Of a stretch of DNA of 43,481 bases, positions 42,898 through 43,481 are shown in pieces. Positions within the stretch are counted from its first letter, which is position 1; every line of letters starts with the position of its first letter. This DNA is from Firmicutes bacterium UBA3920 (GTDB taxonomy: Bacteria; Bacillota; Clostridia; Caldicoprobacterales; Xylanivirgaceae): positions 1,597-45,077 of the forward strand of contig DGES01000120.1 in the NCBI GenBank assembly GCA_002386065.1, read 5' to 3'. The notes beneath the pieces were generated by a model. That model ran no database searches, had not been told where the DNA came from, and saw only the letters and a list, made by a program, of their open reading frames with translations. Both the position numbers and the translations under genes were made by a program.

Positions 42898-43481
42898 ATG
42901 ATTGCATCAGTTGAAAGAGAAAATTGGCAATATACATCTATAGAAGATGTTATAGAAATACTAAATAGAAAAGACAAGTCAAAAAGACCCCCTGTATTTA
43001 CTTGGGGACAAGTTGCCCCCAATGTACATCGGGAAATTTTATATAGAGTGGCTGAAGAATTAAATCTTTCTAATCCAAGATTTATACCATCTAACAATTT
43101 AGAAAAACATAGATTTAAGTTTTTAGGCTATTCACCACTCAATGGGTTATATTCATATTATAAAAACAATGTACCTCGGAAAAAAGGGGTACATGTTATA
43201 AAAAATGTATGTGATATACTGGACATTCCACAAGCAAATGAAGATGAGTGGATACATTATATATCCAATAACAATATATTTTCATGGAAAAATATTCCTA
43301 TTGAAGTTCGGCGAGAAATACTCATAAGGGCTGCAGATGAACAGGGGTATCCCCATCCTATTTTTTTTAAAAATGAAGACTTTTCTAAAAAATTTAAGTT
43401 TTTAAACGACAAAAGTCTTACTGGCTTTTACACATATTATAAAAACAAGACAAAAGGGGGAAGGGGCAGTGTAATAAAATA
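42898..43481 (+). CDS. Unrecognised protein with tandem ~94-residue repeats, 5' part
   Basis: ATG 42898 has AAGGAG 9 nt upstream; 194 codons are visible and the frame is still open at the window end. I do not recognise the family. Two repeats are evident with a period of 94 residues: FTWGQVAPNVHREILYRVAEE with FKFLGYSPLNGLYSYYKN (about 34-92), and FSWKNIPIEVRREILIRAADE with FKFLNDKSLTGFYTYYKN (about 128-184). Each ends in a basic KKG/GGRG and VIKN-like segment. No signal peptide or membrane helix is seen; the fold looks helical and basic, which would suit nucleic-acid binding (inference). More repeats probably follow outside the window. Confidence 0.75.
   Translation, partial: MIASVERENWQYTSIEDVIEILNRKDKSKRPPVFTWGQVAPNVHREILYRVAEELNLSNPRFIPSNNLEKHRFKFLGYSPLNGLYSYYKNNVPRKKGVHVIKNVCDILDIPQANEDEWIHYISNNNIFSWKNIPIEVRREILIRAADEQGYPHPIFFKNEDFSKKFKFLNDKSLTGFYTYYKNKTKGGRGSVIK

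Noticed and set aside
42819..43097. Minus-strand open frame of 92 codons
   Set aside because: It is antisense to the + strand gene starting at 42898, which has a good ribosome site, clear internal repeats and an open frame to the window end.
1..43481. CRISPR arrays, tRNA or rRNA genes, insertion sequences, prophage
   Set aside because: No regularly spaced direct repeats, no RNA gene signatures, and no transposase, integrase or phage structural proteins were seen; genes are densely packed housekeeping and sporulation genes.

Overview
The window is a gene-dense, AT-rich stretch of a spore-forming member of the Clostridia (Firmicutes). The evidence is spoIVA, spoIIP, ytaF, sigG, sigE, spoIIGA, spoVD and spoVE, the Clostridia-type order of the division and cell-wall (dcw) cluster, NrdR, and consistently strong Shine-Dalgarno sites with many TTG and GTG starts. 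I cannot name the genus. There are no rRNA or tRNA genes, no insertion sequences, no CRISPR array and no phage genes. Most genes are on the minus strand, so operons read from high to low coordinates.

Layout. 1-984: 3' part of an acyl-CoA synthetase (+). 1037-5928: spoIVA, plsY, der and a DUF512/PDZ radical-SAM gene (-). 6014-8815: two DUF3189 paralogues, spoIIP and a DUF1614 membrane protein (-). 9001-9624: ytaF (+), ending in a 44-nt perfect palindrome. 9690-10565: nrdR and ylmC/ymxH. 10825-13314: spoIIGA-sigE-sigG. 13459-29731: the dcw cluster, transcribed mraZ, rsmH, ftsL, spoVD, murE, murF, mraY, murD, spoVE/ftsW, a shortened murA, ftsQ, two DUF881 genes, sbp, ftsA, ftsZ. 29968-31248: a secreted three-repeat PG-binding/NlpC-P60 hydrolase. 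31382-39411: recJ, a PD-(D/E)XK nuclease, a UvrD-like helicase, an AddB-like ATPase and a metallophosphoesterase. 39473-40129: adk. 40425-42655: cbiMQO metal-uptake genes. 42898 to the end: an unrecognised repeat protein on the + strand, cut by the window.

How it works together. The dcw genes make and polymerise lipid-linked peptidoglycan precursor and build the divisome; mraZ at the head appears to repress its own promoter through three 10-bp-spaced boxes. The downstream spoIIGA-sigE-sigG block carries the mother-cell and late forespore sigma factors, with a sigma-F-type promoter and a ribosome-site-sequestering hairpin in front of sigG. The recJ block looks like an AddAB-type DNA-end-processing machine divided over separate polypeptides.

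Most worth checking: (1) murA has an in-frame loss of roughly 250 codons and murG is absent from its usual place; (2) the split AddAB-like operon; (3) the sigG leader; (4) the MraZ boxes; (5) spoIIGA, whose conserved N-terminus starts upstream of any ATG, GTG or TTG; (6) the repeat protein at the right edge. All calls are by reading the sequence; no database search was run.
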